This document shows, in pieces, positions 10,031 to 22,176 of a stretch of DNA of 59,155 nt. Every line of letters starts with the position of its first letter. The stretch's first letter is position 1. The notes beneath the pieces are model-generated. The model was not told the origin of the DNA. It ran no database searches and worked only from the letters and a program-made list of their open reading frames with translations. Position numbers and translations under genes: made by a program. Source of the DNA: Fragilaria crotonensis (Eukaryota; Bacillariophyta; Fragilariophyceae; Fragilariales; Fragilariaceae); the NCBI GenBank assembly GCA_022925895.1, contig JAKSYS010000380.1, forward strand, positions 1-59,155, given 5' to 3'.

Positions 10031-12418
10031 TCAGTTGCTATCATTTGCAGCATTTTCAGAAAGGGTTTTCATCATAAAATCGTAGGCCAGTGTCGTCATA
10101 AAGGCCGATTGTTTGGCATCGGCAGCACCTCCATGTCCTCCTTCAATGTTCTCGTAATAGTAGACGGGCCAGTGCTTATCCTTTCCTAGCTCCCACAGTT
10201 TCGCCACCATTTTCCGGGCATGGGCTGGATGAACGCGATCGTCACGTGTCGACGTGGTTACCAACATTGGAGGGTACTTATCCACTGATTCATCAATGTT
10301 GTGGTACGGAGAATACTTGTGAAGGAAGTTGTCCCAGTCGTCCGTATCTGGATTTCCATACTCCGCCATCCAACTCGCGCCGGCAAGCAGAGTATGAAAT
10401 CGCTTCATATCCAAGAGAGGGACAGCACAGTGGATCGCACCAAACAGGTCTTTCCCCTGAAGGTACATATTTCCCATGAGCAACCCGCCGTTGGAACCAC
10501 CACGGGCAGCAAGCGTGCCTGGCTTGCACAGTCCACTGGCACACAAATCTTCTCCAACGGCGATAAAGTCTTCATAGGCCTTGTTGCGATTCTCCTTCAG
10601 GGCTGCCTGATGCCAACTGGGTCCGAATTCGCCGCCGCCACGAATGCAGGCTTCCACGTAGGCTCCACCGCGTTCTAGCCAGGAAATTCCAACAGAGGCG
10701 ATGTAGTTCGGGCCGAGCGAAACCTCGAATCCTCCATATCCGTAGAGAAGAGTAGGAGTCTTACCGTTGAGCTCGATTCCCTTCTTTCTGACGATAAAGT
10801 ATGGAACTTTGGTCCCATCCTTGCTGGTAGCAAAATTCTGCACTACTTCCAAGTCTGACGCATCATATTGGGCCGGCAAGGACTTGACAACTTCCAAGAC
10901 ATAGTCCTCTCCACTCTCCACCTTGGACGCGTCGGCAAGGTTCAGCGTGGATGGTTCAGTATATCCAGAAGTAGTGAACCAAAACTCATCGCTGTCTTGG
11001 GAATCGACTGCCGATGCGCTTACAGCTCTAGCTTGAGGTTCATTGTCGCCACCGACATACTTGAGAGAAGTGGCGTCGTCTTCGATTTTGTAGAAATCAA
11101 GTTTGGATTTGACATTGTCCATGGTCACGAGAATGACATAGTTCTTGGTAGCAGTGTAGTATTCCAGAGCGGTTCTCTCTGTGGGTTCAAACAAGATAGT
11201 GTAGTCACACTCATCCTTGCCTTGTTCGAGGAACTTCTTGGCGTTGCAGTAAATGACAGATCCCTGCTTAAAGGTCTGGCCGGCAACTTGCCAATCCGAA
11301 CGAAGTGTAATGAGTAGCATGTTGCCTAGGAAATCAACTTTGGCGTCATCTTGCACATCCACCTCCACAAAGTCCCCTGGTTCGTCCACTCCTTCTCGTG
11401 CCTCGGGAGCGAGCAAATGCTCATATTGAAGAGGTCGAACCCAATACTTGGAGGTATAGAATGTCATGGAGCGATAGCGGATCTCATAAATTGGACCGCC
11501 GTAATGACGATTGTCATCAATGTAACAACCAACAGACACATCCGTCGATTCGCCTTCAAAAATAACAGGCGCATCCTGAATGTCTGTTCCTCGTACCCAT
11601 TCACGTACTTGACGAGGATATCCCGAATCCGTGAGTGATCCTTCACCCATATCGGTCCCAACCAACAATACATCTCTACTTTTGTACGACGCACTCGTCT
11701 TGGCTTCGGGCAAGTTGAATGGTCGGTCGGTAACAAAGTCCCCCGAGTCGCAAATCAAATTCCTTGGTATGAACGGCATCGGACCCCCCGCGCGACAGAC
11801 TGAGCAAGGCGCGTGTCACAACTTTGCCATCGTCTGATTCTGGATCGCGTCGACGAGGCAAGACGCGAGACCCCTTCCAAACCCAGGACACTTGATCCTG
11901 TTCGGCCAGGTCGTCAACGTTCAAGACTGTCGTCCATTGAGGTTGGTCTGTTTTGTAGGAATCCAGAGTTGTTTTACGCCAAAGTCCTTTGGGATTCTTG
12001 CTGTCTTTCCAAAAATTGAAGACGATTGCTTCCCCGTCGGTATTGTAACCCATTTTTCCAGCATATGGAATGCGATCATCACTCTCGAGCACAGCAAGGA
12101 CGCGATCATACGTCGATGAGGACGTCGGGTCTCCCAACTCTGCCAAGCATTTCTCATTGGCACTCTTAGCAAAGTTGAGAGAGATGCTTCTGATTCGACG
12201 TCTTCAAGATAGGTGAACTGATCCGTCGCAATGACATTGACAACGGCATTGGCATCAGAACTACTTGATTGTTGTGTCGATTCTGTTGTAGTCATCTTTC
12301 GATTTGAACGTGGAACAAAGGTCGCAAATGGCAATGCAGAAAAGGCAGACACAGGAGCAACTGTAAAGAGCAAAGAAACAAAGGAGCGTCGTCGAAATGA
12401 ACGGCTTAGCAAACTCAT
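10031..12418 (-). CDS. Prolyl oligopeptidase (S9A) with plastid-type presequence
   Basis: Serine peptidase that cleaves short peptides after proline. The C-terminal hydrolase domain shows the nucleophile motif GGSNGG, the acid loop TRDDRVHPAHARKM and the histidine EGGHGG, plus family blocks LLYGYGGF, GGAYVEACIRGGGEFGP and HKYSPYHN. The N-terminal propeller part includes LEDVESEASL, KCLAELGDPT, GTDMGEGSLTDSGYP and REWVRG. Three frames must be joined: at GAGAGAGA (12177-12184) and at the C5 run 11740-11744, each in a simple repeat. The ATG at 12418 starts MSLLSRSFRRRSFVSLLF, then VAPVSAFSALPF, a signal peptide with a phenylalanine at the predicted cleavage site, as in diatom plastid targeting. 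A cytosolic start at the later MTTTEST is an alternative. Most S9A enzymes are cytosolic, so plastid location is an inference. Confidence 0.9.
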
Positions 12419-13466
12419 TGCGTGTAGCCTTGCTGATGATGTGACGGAGATGATCTGACAACGATCAGTACTACTGGTAGAACACAACCATAGTACTGGA
12501 GTAGACCTACTACATGTATGATAGTGTTGTGCGTTGTGCGTTTGGTGTGTCTGCGTGTTGTTCGTCACAGATCCTTGTGCTTCCAAAGATTTTCAGGTCG
12601 TGTTTAGTGACATACGGACGGACATACACGGGCTCCCTACATCACGAACATCGTACTGAGTCTATCAAACATCAAACCGTTGCAAAAACTGGAATTGCTC
12701 AATTCCGCTTTTTTGCACCGGCGCGGCGGCATGATGTTGCGGATTTATACATACTCTAGTACGTTGTACTTGTACTCGACACTGTTTACATAGTATGCTA
12801 CCAGCAAGTGGATTGCTCATTCTGCAACTATGCCTGCGTCACAAGTCCTCCCGTTTTCGGGTTTACAGTTTTGAAACGTACTGGAGTATGAGTACTGGAG
12901 AACGGAGCAGTCTTATGATAGTACTGTAGTACGACGTACTTGACACAGAACTGCGATTCGTACTCCAGTTATAGTACAAGTAAATTTCTTCTACAAGTAC
13001 TAGTACCGCAAAGCAGCTCTGCGGTTCAGACCAAGGACTTGTGCGTGATTTTGACCAATTTTGCGGGGTGGGTCTTAACCTATGTAAACTGAGAACAAGA
13101 TTCTGTTCAGATGTGAACCATAAAAACATTACAAAATAGTTTTTTCCTTCCTATCTGGCTCGTGTTTGAGAAACTTCCTCACTGTTGTTGGTTCTCATTG
13201 TTGTTCGACGTCGTTGTCTACAATGATTCGTGGGACTACTGGTGCTCTTATTCCTAGCAGCAAAAGGCGGCGTTTCGCAAACTTTGAGAGGCTTGCAAAT
13301 AGCTAGAATGTTTGTTCCGTTGAAGAATGTGCGCGCACGCATGGTTTGTTCGGCATGTTTTGGGCCAAAAACCCAAAAATGTCTGTTGGCACCCCAAGGA
13401 ATCCGTCAAAACTGTAGTCCATCACCTGTATATTTGAATAGAAATCATTTGTAAAGTCATCTGATT
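12419..13466. other. Intergenic, GTAC-motif-rich
   Basis: About 1 kb upstream of the oligopeptidase with no convincing gene. It contains many GTAC, AGTACT and TACTCCAGTA words, notably at 12765-12775 and 12880-13010. Confidence 0.55.
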
Positions 13467-14709
13467 GGGGTTGCGGGAAACACCGATTTTTCAATACGGT
13501 TCCCGAAACCCCGAAAATTCCGGCATACAGTTCAGTACTGGTATCAGTAGAGAGTAGAGAGTACTGAAATACAGAGTCTGTATAAGAGTATAGCAATAGT
13601 ATATATATACTAACTACAACGGATAAATGAAATAATTTATTTGATTACGTGTGCTGCTTCCTCCAAAAGCCAGTATTGTAGACTACTCTATGCATACTAG
13701 AGAACACCGTTGTCCCGGCTTCGTAACAGCGTCTTTGATTGCTTCCATTGAACAGCTCGTATAGCGCATGATATATGCGTAGCTATATGCCATACCTATG
13801 AGCATGTAAGAAACGCGAAGACAAAGCCGGCAGCTTTTTTAGGGGTTGCGGGAACCGGCTGGAATTGATTGTCGGATGTCACGCTATCGTGTCAGAGAGA
13901 ACTCAACACGGATTCGTCGAGATTCATATACGAAGTTGTACGAGTGATCCGAGAAGTTGTCCGAGAGCGTATCCCTAATGCATTGCGGTACTTTGTACTA
14001 GGGTGTGTAGGAGTGTCAGTAGAGTGGTCCATATAAAAGTTGTTTCATGCTTTGAAATGAGTTTCAAAAAGTCAAATTGCTCCGAAAAGTCGTTTCAAGA
14101 AATGAATTATCCGGAATCGGGATCACTTCTTTTTAATCCCTGTAGACTTATACCAGAAGCTACACAAAAATAGGGTTAAGAAGTGATCCAGAAGGACAAC
14201 TCGAAAATCCTCCGGACAACTCAAAAAATCCTCCAGACAACTCGAAAATTCTCTGAAAGACGCCACTTTTGTCGAGCTCTGTTTTTCGATAATAGTGCAA
14301 AACAACAAATTGATACCAGCTGTTTCCCGCATCCCCTAAAAACGCTGCCGGCTTTGTCCGTCGCGTTTCATACATGCTCATAGGTATGACATATATGCAT
14401 ATATCATACGCTATACGAGCTGTTCAATGGAAGCGATCAAAGACGCCGTTACGAAGCCGGGACAACGGTGGTCTCTACTAGTATGATAGCGTACAACACT
14501 GGCGGGTTTTTGGAGGAAGCAGCGCACGTAATCAAATATATTATTTCATTTTATCCGTAGACTAGTAGCTAGTATATATATACTGTTGCTATACTCTTAT
14601 ACATACTCTGTATTTCAGTACTCTCTACTGATACCAGTACTGAACTGTACGCCGGAATTTTTCGGGGTTGAGTGAACTGTATTGAAAAATTGGGGTTTAC
14701 CGCAACCCC
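13467..14709. mobile_element. Foldback/MITE-like element with ~400-bp inverted repeats
   Basis: The element begins GGGGTTGCGGGAAACACC and ends with the inverse of GGGGTTGCGGTAAACCCC. The left arm is about 13467-13873 and the right arm about 14308-14709. They match as inverted copies through the TACTGATACCAGTACTGAAC, TATATATAC, ACGAAGCCGGGACAACGGTG and GAGCTGTTCAATGGAAGC segments. It is flanked by ATT on both sides (13464-13466 and 14710-14712), a possible 3-bp target duplication. The ~430-bp centre encodes nothing and holds three ~21-bp tandem units. A 3-bp duplication and GGGG termini would suit a PIF/Harbinger-type non-autonomous element, but the family is not proven. Confidence 0.85.
14194..14256. 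repeat. Three ~21-bp tandem repeats inside the foldback element
   Basis: Units follow the form GGACAACTCGAAAATCCTCC with one to three differences each. Internal subterminal repeats of this sort often serve as transposase-binding sites, though nothing here shows that directly. Confidence 0.7.
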
Positions 14710-14819
14710 ATTATATAAGTGTTATACATATGGAACTTTTTGGTCAGGTTGTTCATTCTAGCTAGAACAAAGCACAACTGGATTGGCATGCACATGTCTG
14801 GGATGGGAAAAGACTCTTT

Positions 14820-15569
14820 TTGGCGGGAGTCGTGGGTCTTATTCTACATGGGGTTTTAACCAGAGAGTTTTACGATAGTCAGATGTACAAGGTACCTGGT
14901 ACTCGTACACAACTTCTAGCCACTAGATACCTTCTGTCTGTCCGATTGCTGTTGTGCGTTTGGGAATCGTCCACCATGGTGGATCCATTCATTCTGCAGA
15001 CGGGATGTGGTTCCCTTTGCGGTTTCTTCACGCGCATGCTCCCTTGGTCATACACTCTTGCAAGTGCCCGACTATTCCCTCACCAAATGACCACCAAATG
15101 GTCCATTAACCTCCTCGTCTGTCGTTGTTGCACTCCATGCACAACTTGCAGAAGAAATTCAACATTGCTGCCTCGGTCCCAACTTCATTGGCTTCTACTG
15201 ACACTCCTGCTGCTTGGTTGGCACGAATTCCGTGGCTTATCGCCGAGCAATTTCAAAAGAGAGCTAGGAATTCAGTACTTCTCACCATCCAAAGGTGAGG
15301 ACTCAATCTCGCCACTCACTCCTCAACCATCTCGTGATGAGGAGACTCAATCTTCGGCCCCAATGTTATTGGCCACCGGCATAACTGTTCTGCTGAAATC
15401 CCAGTGGTGTTTCAAGAGAATTGCTTCAGTAATTCCCCATCAAGAGCGATATGATGTCGCATCTTCACCTTCATCCTCTGCCAGAGGAAAATTTTTTTTT
15501 TATTTGGATCCAACTTTGTTGGCTTGTTCTCCTGTCCTTCATCCCATTGTCCTTTTGGTGCTTCAGTGA
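14820..15569 (+). other. Unassigned ORF of 249 aa
   Basis: An open frame with no start context or domain I recognise. Its composition (many Leu, Cys and Ser, no clear secondary pattern) does not resemble a conserved protein. The flanks up to the LINE insertion at 15803 also show nothing recognisable. It could be chance coding or decayed mobile DNA. Confidence 0.2.
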
Positions 15570-15786
15570 CTTCTTGGACATTTTGCATTGTTCCCTTTTC
15601 ACAGGGGACCACTCATCAGATGGTGGTCTTCCTACTTCTTCATTGGAATGCACAAGACTCTACACCTTGTCCTTTGGCTGCCTACACACATTTGGCATGG
15701 CGTGGTCTTCCTATCACTTTTGAGGTGTATTGCTCGATCTAGAGAATTCTGTTTTCCAGTCACGTGTGTGTACATGCCTCATTGTC

Positions 15787-15802
15787 GTCAAAGTCATAAA
15801 CA
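15787..15802. repeat. LINE target-site duplication, left copy
   Basis: GTCAAAGTCATAAACA is repeated exactly at 24177-24192. The two copies bracket the LINE coding region. Confidence 0.8.
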
Positions 15803-16304
15803 AAAAAAACCAAATATCTATTTTATCGTGTTGCCGCTGTGCCCAGTATTAGGGGCACTCGACTCGCACGGTAAGACACTACTCGCGAGAGAATAGCGTC
15901 CTACATAACGTCGAGTTGCCATAAGGCACCTCTGAGTTACTCACCAGGGACCGCTGTGCCAACGTGTCCCCTGCTGGACCAAAATAAGTCCGAATATACC
16001 GGACCCCTTGGATTGCCCGTTTTCGCGCCCTTTGGAGGCTCGCTTTGAATAATGGTGCGTGGATTGTGATCCATTCCCTTGAGACCCAAGTTGGGCGCTG
16101 CATATGTGTCCGGATATCTTGACACAGGAGTGATTGTGCACTGGGGGTTCCATATGTTGGCGTTGGGCGTAGATGAGTTCCAAGTTCCGGCGTACGTCTC
16201 GTGCCTCGTCCGCTTGGGCAATCGTTATGGCATCCTTTCCGTAGACGTCTTGGTTCCGCATTTCCATAACGAGTGCCATTTCTCCCATATGAATGTAATC
16301 AATT

Positions 16305-16873
16305 TTATTTGCCATTTGTGACCTGACCTGGAGTTTGATGGCAAAGTATTCGATGAACTTGTCCGAGATGGTAATACGCGTCTTGAAGATGTGCCCATTC
16401 CGTGCTAAATCTTCCGTTGAAGACCTGGCGCCAGCCAATCCGGAGTTGCTGTCGAAGCAGTAACTGCAGCTCCTGCGGATACTCCGTTGGATTTGGTTTA
16501 TATTCCCACATGCTCGCATGGTATAACCACGCTCTAAGTGATGTCGCCAACAAATTTTGTAATGGCGCGTACGTTTCATTGGTGACGCAAAATGTGTGTA
16601 ACTCTGCCAGGAATGAATGCCTCCACTTGTTCCGACCGGCGGATGGGCAGCGCAGTATGTGATCTCTGTCTTCTGAGATTTCTGGACAACCTGGGCAGAC
16701 GCGGCGTCCTGCATCATACTTATTCCTCAGACTCTGGGTTGGAAGGAGATCGTGAACCAATTTGGTGTAATGCACTCGCCTGTGAATTTGTTTCTTCATT
16801 GCACAACCATGAGCTTCCCAGTTAATTGATTGCATCTCGGGAGTTGACAATTGATTGCATCTCGGGAGTTGAC
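16305..16873 (-). pseudogene. LINE C-terminal zinc-binding segment
   Basis: The frame shows HDLLPTQSLRNKYDAGRRVC followed by CPGCPEISEDRDHILRC, a CCHC-type zinc-binding motif typical of the end of RNase H-bearing LINE ORF2 proteins. It is cut off from the RNase H frame by a 25-bp tandem duplication at 16824-16873. Confidence 0.78.
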
Positions 16874-17570
16874 CATTTATTTCGTTGCTGGATATATTGG
16901 TACAGTGGTGGCCCTGTCCTTTCATGCCGAATCGATTGCGCGTAGTTGGACAAGACGGTGCCTGACTGATACTCCAAATGAACGCCAGCGCGTGGCAACA
17001 TCATGACAACTGGGCGCTCTCGTCCATGTTCATCTTGGAACAAGCCCGCCATATGATCTGCGTCAACATTCAACTGTGCTAATAAGGGAAGCCTGCGGTA
17101 TGCTGTCTTGCGATCTTGGTGTCCTTTTATGAAGTGCATTTGTACCCCCAGTAAGCGGAGTAATGATGTTTGAATTTCTATCAAGATATCCCAATCTGGA
17201 CATACTAGGACGTCCAAGATGATCGTTCCTTGAGGATCGACGGGTTCTTGATCCAATGGGTGTTGCCTTCGAAAGTCTTTTCCGTGAAGTGTTTTCAGCA
17301 CACTCTCACTGTCAGACACCAAAAAGACCTGTCCATGGTTCGAGCATTGCCGTGTATTCCGCCACGCGAATTAAAAACCGGAGGACTGAGAGCATAGCAC
17401 ATGCTTCTGCTCGATACGACGTCGGACGAGGACCTTGAGCTGGGCCCATCCCTGTTGCAATTCTTTCGCCAATGTCTGTACTCAAGGCCCATCCGAAGGA
17501 TCCGTGGCGATGGTAGCGAACGGACCCGTCGCTTCCAACCTTGAACCCCTGTGCCAAACTATCGCATGCC
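16822..17570 (-). pseudogene. LINE RNase H domain
   Basis: Two frames join to give a full RNase H: the first strand with VGSDGSV (catalytic Asp), the glutamate helix SYRAEACAMLSVLRFL, VSDSESVLKTL (second Asp) and MHFIKGHQDRKT with LNVDADHMAG (His and last Asp). All four expected acidic positions can be seen. The frames meet near 17315. Confidence 0.85.
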
Positions 17571-19064
17571 ATGTACGGGTCTGTAATAATGACGGTATGA
17601 TTTAACAAATCTGCCTCCCACGGAGGCAGTTGATTGATGAAGTCGGTGAAGGTGGCTGCGATTGGTATCATGGGTGGAGGAGGTCGAAAACTCATATTCC
17701 TCTGCGTCTTGAGGCGCCATCCGGTAGGAGTGACTTGTTGAACATCGATTGGCTGCGCAGTATCGTGCAAAGCGGAGAAGGGAATATATTGATTGGTTTC
17801 AATGAACATCTGTTGTCGCACTCGATGCACTTGGTAACCCTGTGTTTGTCGGAGAACCAGCTTCCTTGGATGAATCAGGTATGCGAAATGTTGATTCCTT
17901 TGTAGTGTGCTTGCATGTGTCCATGCTCCCATCGGGTGATGCAAATTGCCATCTTGGTCGCTCCATAATTGATTCGCTTTTCGCCATAATTTCCACTCTT
18001 TCTTGGATGGTTGGTCTTGATTAATCTGAACATACTGTGTTGCGCTACTGTATAGCGATGGTGTTCCCATCAACTTGCTATGGTCCAATTGGCATCCATT
18101 GGATACTGTGAGATCTGCCAGAGTGACTGCTTGCAAGTACAGCCGACAATAATTTAGGCGACGGAGTTGTGCTGGCGTGAATTGTTGTGAGGCGAGTATT
18201 TCATCCATGACATACCGATCGTTGACACGTTGGAGTGGTGGGATACCCGGGTCATCGATTATCAACAAAGCATTGATGGAAGCAAGGAATGTGCGTAACG
18301 ATGATAACCATTTGGATTCCAAGTGAGGTAATGCCGGCGTGACATTCTTCAGTATAGAATAGGAGGTTCCAGCTGTCATTTGAGTCCACGCCAATGCGCA
18401 TCGCATTAGCTGTCCCGTTGCAGATTGTTGACGCCAATGCCTCATGAATGCTGTGACTTGTCCCACGCCTTGTTGGTGCAAGTACAAATGCCGAAAGTTT
18501 GCACCTCCATATTCAAGGGGGCCGTACAAAATTTCCCGTATTTCTGTTGTATCCGCATTTTGCGACTATGATTTGCATTGCTGTCCGTTGTATCCGATCG
18601 AGTTGGGGTCGTGTCATGGATGAGCATGAAAGAGGATAACCCACGCTTGGCAAATAACATGCATAATAATAAGTAGATGCTTCCAATGGTGTCATTTCAC
18701 ATTTCCACATGAATGCGGTACTTGCATCGCTCTTTGATTGCAGCTGTCGGTATTGCTCTTGTTGACTGCCAGCTGGTTCCTTACAATGGCCAAGTGTCTT
18801 GTGAGCAGTATGTGGCAAGAGCAACTCCATAACATGAGCATTCCGGGTGATGGGATTGTTCACGGTGACTGGGCATGACAACGATGGTGCCACATTTATC
18901 AACACCGGGTCTCCTTGTAGTAGCTATGGAAAATTTCCATGCCAATACATGACACGAACATCGTGAAAGCTCAAGTGCGCCCCTGCTTGCCCCCCAGCAA
19001 ATCTGCCCATGTTTGTGCACTGTGTTGTAAATCCTGCAGCATGTGTGGTAATGTCGTGTCAGTT
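17571..19064 (-). pseudogene. LINE RT thumb/connection region
   Basis: The frame 18529 to about 17570 is open. The upstream part (19064-18530) is broken but readable as LQHSAQTWADLLGG-like and ALELSRCS-like text across frames, matching the thumb region that follows the RT catalytic core in this type of element. Confidence 0.6.
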
Positions 19065-20852
19065 TCAATCATTTGTTTGACCGTTACTATCATCCACGAA
19101 CCCAATCATTCCAATATTAAGTTCATTTGATCGGTCCGGATAGCAGTAGGTTGCTTTGTGGGATAACTTGTCATAACAATTGAATAAAACGCTGGACAAA
19201 AAGCACCAGATCATAGGAGAGTTCCCGCTGCCTTGTCCTGTGCCAAATATTGGGTTTTCCGAAGAACGTGTATACCCTGTGGTCGAAACGCCCATTTCAG
19301 TTCGGATCCGATATTCTGTGTTTTCCAATGTCTTGGCATTTGTCAATGTTGTCATTTTTGATACTCCATACTTTCGGCTAACGAGCATTGCTAAATTTGG
19401 AATGATCCGGTCATAACATGACATGGCATCATAGTTCGTTTGTACCAACATTTTCCGTGTTGCTCGTGATTTTTCGAATTGGAGTTCCTCGATCAATACC
19501 GGGTCAACTGCGTTCCGGTGTGGTCGGGACCCGTATTGGCCTTCGTTCAATTCATGTAATGCCTCTGCCTGGTATAATGCTGCCCGCCATTTGATACCCA
19601 GCGTCAAGTTATAATCCGCTTCATAAATATGTATGACACGTGTGCAATGCAATCGGGCATTAGCATTATCATTGTCTTTGAAGAGTATAGTATTTGACAC
19701 CTGTTTCCATCGATCATATGCATATCCACGTTCCAATGCATAGTTCAACATATGGGCGTGAAGCGTCAGTAATTTACCCTGCATAAAATTCCACTCGACC
19801 CGTTTCGCTGCAATTTCATCATCTTCATCTTCGCTGCTCTCTGTGTGTTTGTGTCTAGCAATCAACGTTTTGTAGTGACCCAAATGTACTCCCGACGGTG
19901 ACGTCGATGTAGATTCCTTCCATACTTTTACCTTTGCGACATAATCTTCCTCTGATATTGTGGGATAAGCATCCATACTTGCAATTTCTGCTGTTTGCTT
20001 CAGATGGCGGATGATAATCACCACGTTTGGTGCGTACGCTGTGGTGTCATACGTCCCATCAAGTATCTTCTCGGCATCTTTGCCGTTGCCGCAAAACCCC
20101 AGATCGTCGGACAGTGGTGGAATGGTAAACGGTGTCCCTGCTGCTTGCCTGAAATGAAGTTGGTTGCGTTGTTGAAGGTGACGTAAAACTTCTGTTGGGA
20201 CATCAATCGTTTGCCATTCACAACAAGATTTGGGATCTTGAGTTGGATAAAGGGGTATTTCAATGCGTGTGACTCCTTGATGGGCATGAGTTGCTCGAAG
20301 CACCCTTAATTTCCGAGAGAGATTTTTTAAAGCTTCAGCCTTTCGTAAGTGTCGCAATCGTTGTGCAGTCTTTTTATCGTTCTTCGATGTGAATGGGGAA
20401 TCAAGAGCCTTTATTCGTTCCTCACGTTCGCTATCCCGTCGAGCAAATGATTGGGATACAATTGCCTTAACCTCGGACTTCACGGCTCTTATCGCTTGCG
20501 TGCACTCGTGGACAGTTGCTGGAAGCACATACGATGCATCGCCTTCATTGAATTCACTTGCATCTTCCTGTAACTGAAGTGTATGATCCAATTGTGTTCG
20601 TGCCATTGTCAGACACTTCGAGAGCATGGTGACTTTCTTTCGTGCTTTCACCAATGCTATTGACCATGCCGGTTGACCAAATCTTTTCATCTTTCGTTCT
20701 GCTGACAAACTGGCTGCTATGATATCTCGATCAAGACGTTCAGCGTTCGCGTGGCGGTTCCCTGGATGGGACAACCTCTCTGCTCGGGCAAAAGCATCAT
20801 GTTCAAGTAAGAGATCGTAGAGTGCTTTGATATACTGTGTAACTTGTGACAC
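19065..20852 (-). CDS. LINE reverse transcriptase, open over 595 codons
   Basis: Contains the RT core in order: motif A in QTNYDAMSCYDRIIPNLAML, motif B in FGTGQGSGNSPMIWCF, and motif C in MIGFVDDSNGQTND (FVDD at the active site). Upstream it carries the linker GVHLGHYKTL and GRPH-type template-gripping residues. The frame begins inside the coding sequence, directly after the endonuclease. It ends soon after FVDD, where the LINE coding continues in another frame. Confidence 0.9.
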   Translation of the reverse strand: MSQVTQYIKALYDLLLEHDAFARAERLSHPGNRHANAERLDRDIIAASLSAERKMKRFGQPAWSIALVKARKKVTMLSKCLTMARTQLDHTLQLQEDASEFNEGDASYVLPATVHECTQAIRAVKSEVKAIVSQSFARRDSEREERIKALDSPFTSKNDKKTAQRLRHLRKAEALKNLSRKLRVLRATHAHQGVTRIEIPLYPTQDPKSCCEWQTIDVPTEVLRHLQQRNQLHFRQAAGTPFTIPPLSDDLGFCGNGKDAEKILDGTYDTTAYAPNVVIIIRHLKQTAEIASMDAYPTISEEDYVAKVKVWKESTSTSPSGVHLGHYKTLIARHKHTESSEDEDDEIAAKRVEWNFMQGKLLTLHAHMLNYALERGYAYDRWKQVSNTILFKDNDNANARLHCTRVIHIYEADYNLTLGIKWRAALYQAEALHELNEGQYGSRPHRNAVDPVLIEELQFEKSRATRKMLVQTNYDAMSCYDRIIPNLAMLVSRKYGVSKMTTLTNAKTLENTEYRIRTEMGVSTTGYTRSSENPIFGTGQGSGNSPMIWCFLSSVLFNCYDKLSHKATYCYPDRSNELNIGMIGFVDDSNGQTND

Positions 20853-21725
20853 ATTGTTTGATTTGAGAATGCGAGGGCGTGCGCTCCCAACGTTTGTGTG
20901 GCGGTACCAAACAATCGTTCTGTGTCAAAGTCCAGAAACGATGCCCTGTGGTCCGTATGAAATCGAGCATTGAATTGTTCGTAACCAGCGCGCTTCAATG
21001 ACCGAACCACATGTCCTGTTGCCAACAAGTAATCGAGTCGTGTCCTTCCCCGTGCATAAGTCGCAGGGTCCGCTGATGAGTGGCGGGAGCGCATCATGTC
21101 TATTAAGTTGCATTGGAGTGCTATATTGACCATCCCTTCAAGATCCATGCCGAAGACTTCATTAAAATCGCCGACCAGTAACATTTCAGAGCCCTCTGCA
21201 CGGCACGTTTGAATGTGTTTGCAAATCGCGGCAAAATGCCCGTCTCGGATCTGTTATTACATCTTGTGCCTGGATAAGCAAACTTTGTTGTTGGGAGGCT
21301 GCAGTAATTGAACCCGGCATTGTGGGCTTCTGTACCACTTGATATGCCAAAATTACAGCAATACTTAATGCTCCGCGGCCTTTGTAGATATGGGTCATCC
21401 ACCGTCCCCATTTATCTTTTGATTGTTGAATCACTCTGCCCGTCAAATCACCTGCTGTAATCATGAACATACCGCCTGGTTTATAATTACTTGCAAATCC
21501 AATGGGTGATGTACCAAATGTTATGTTTGATCATGTCCAATGTTGTTGTGCCGTATTAAATAGAATACTTCTGATTTGTGTTTTGTCAGAATCCAAGTTG
21601 TGTTCTTGGCCACATAGGATATCTGCCTGCACTTCCCGTTGTACCTGGCATACTGTTGAAAACTTCCCGCCTCTGTGATCGAGGCTCAAACCATTAACGT
21701 TCACTGCATATACTCTTGTGACTGA
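20853..21725 (-). pseudogene. LINE apurinic-type endonuclease (EEP superfamily)
   Basis: Spread over three frames. The N-terminal strand reads RVYAVNVNGLSLDHRGG, then ADILCGQEHNL (the catalytic Glu). A middle frame has KPTMPGSITAASQQQSLL. The C-terminal frame has LLVGDFNEV (GDFN) and RFHTDHRASFLDF with the terminal His. These are the expected catalytic stations of LINE endonucleases. The frame breaks make it inactive as assembled. Confidence 0.82.
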
Positions 21726-22176
21726 ATCAGGTTTTCCAATAAGACATCTCCCAATGCGTATTAGCCCGTTGATTCTCCACTGATAACACAACTGGGCGAT
21801 TACCATCTGGGACTTGGTCATCATTTGTTCTGTGCCGCTGAAAGAATTGTTGCCATTGATCTCGTGCACTTGGTGGAGTTAAATCTTCCATTGGGGTCAT
21901 CCGGTCACCTTGCTGACGGGAAGCATTTCCCATGCTCCTTGCTTGCTGGTTCAACTCTTGACTTGGTTGACGACGAAGCATGACATTGATCGGTACCAGG
22001 GTTGGGTGATTTTCTTGTGGGGCAATCACTCCTGTGTCTCGTATGACGTGTTGTTGATGAGGAACAAGTTCTGGAAGAGCAGTGTTCGCGTTATCATTGT
22101 TTGTGTTCTATCTAATACTCTGCGTGTGACCTGGATGAAGGCCTCTATCCGAGGACGATGGATTTGTTGTGTAGAC

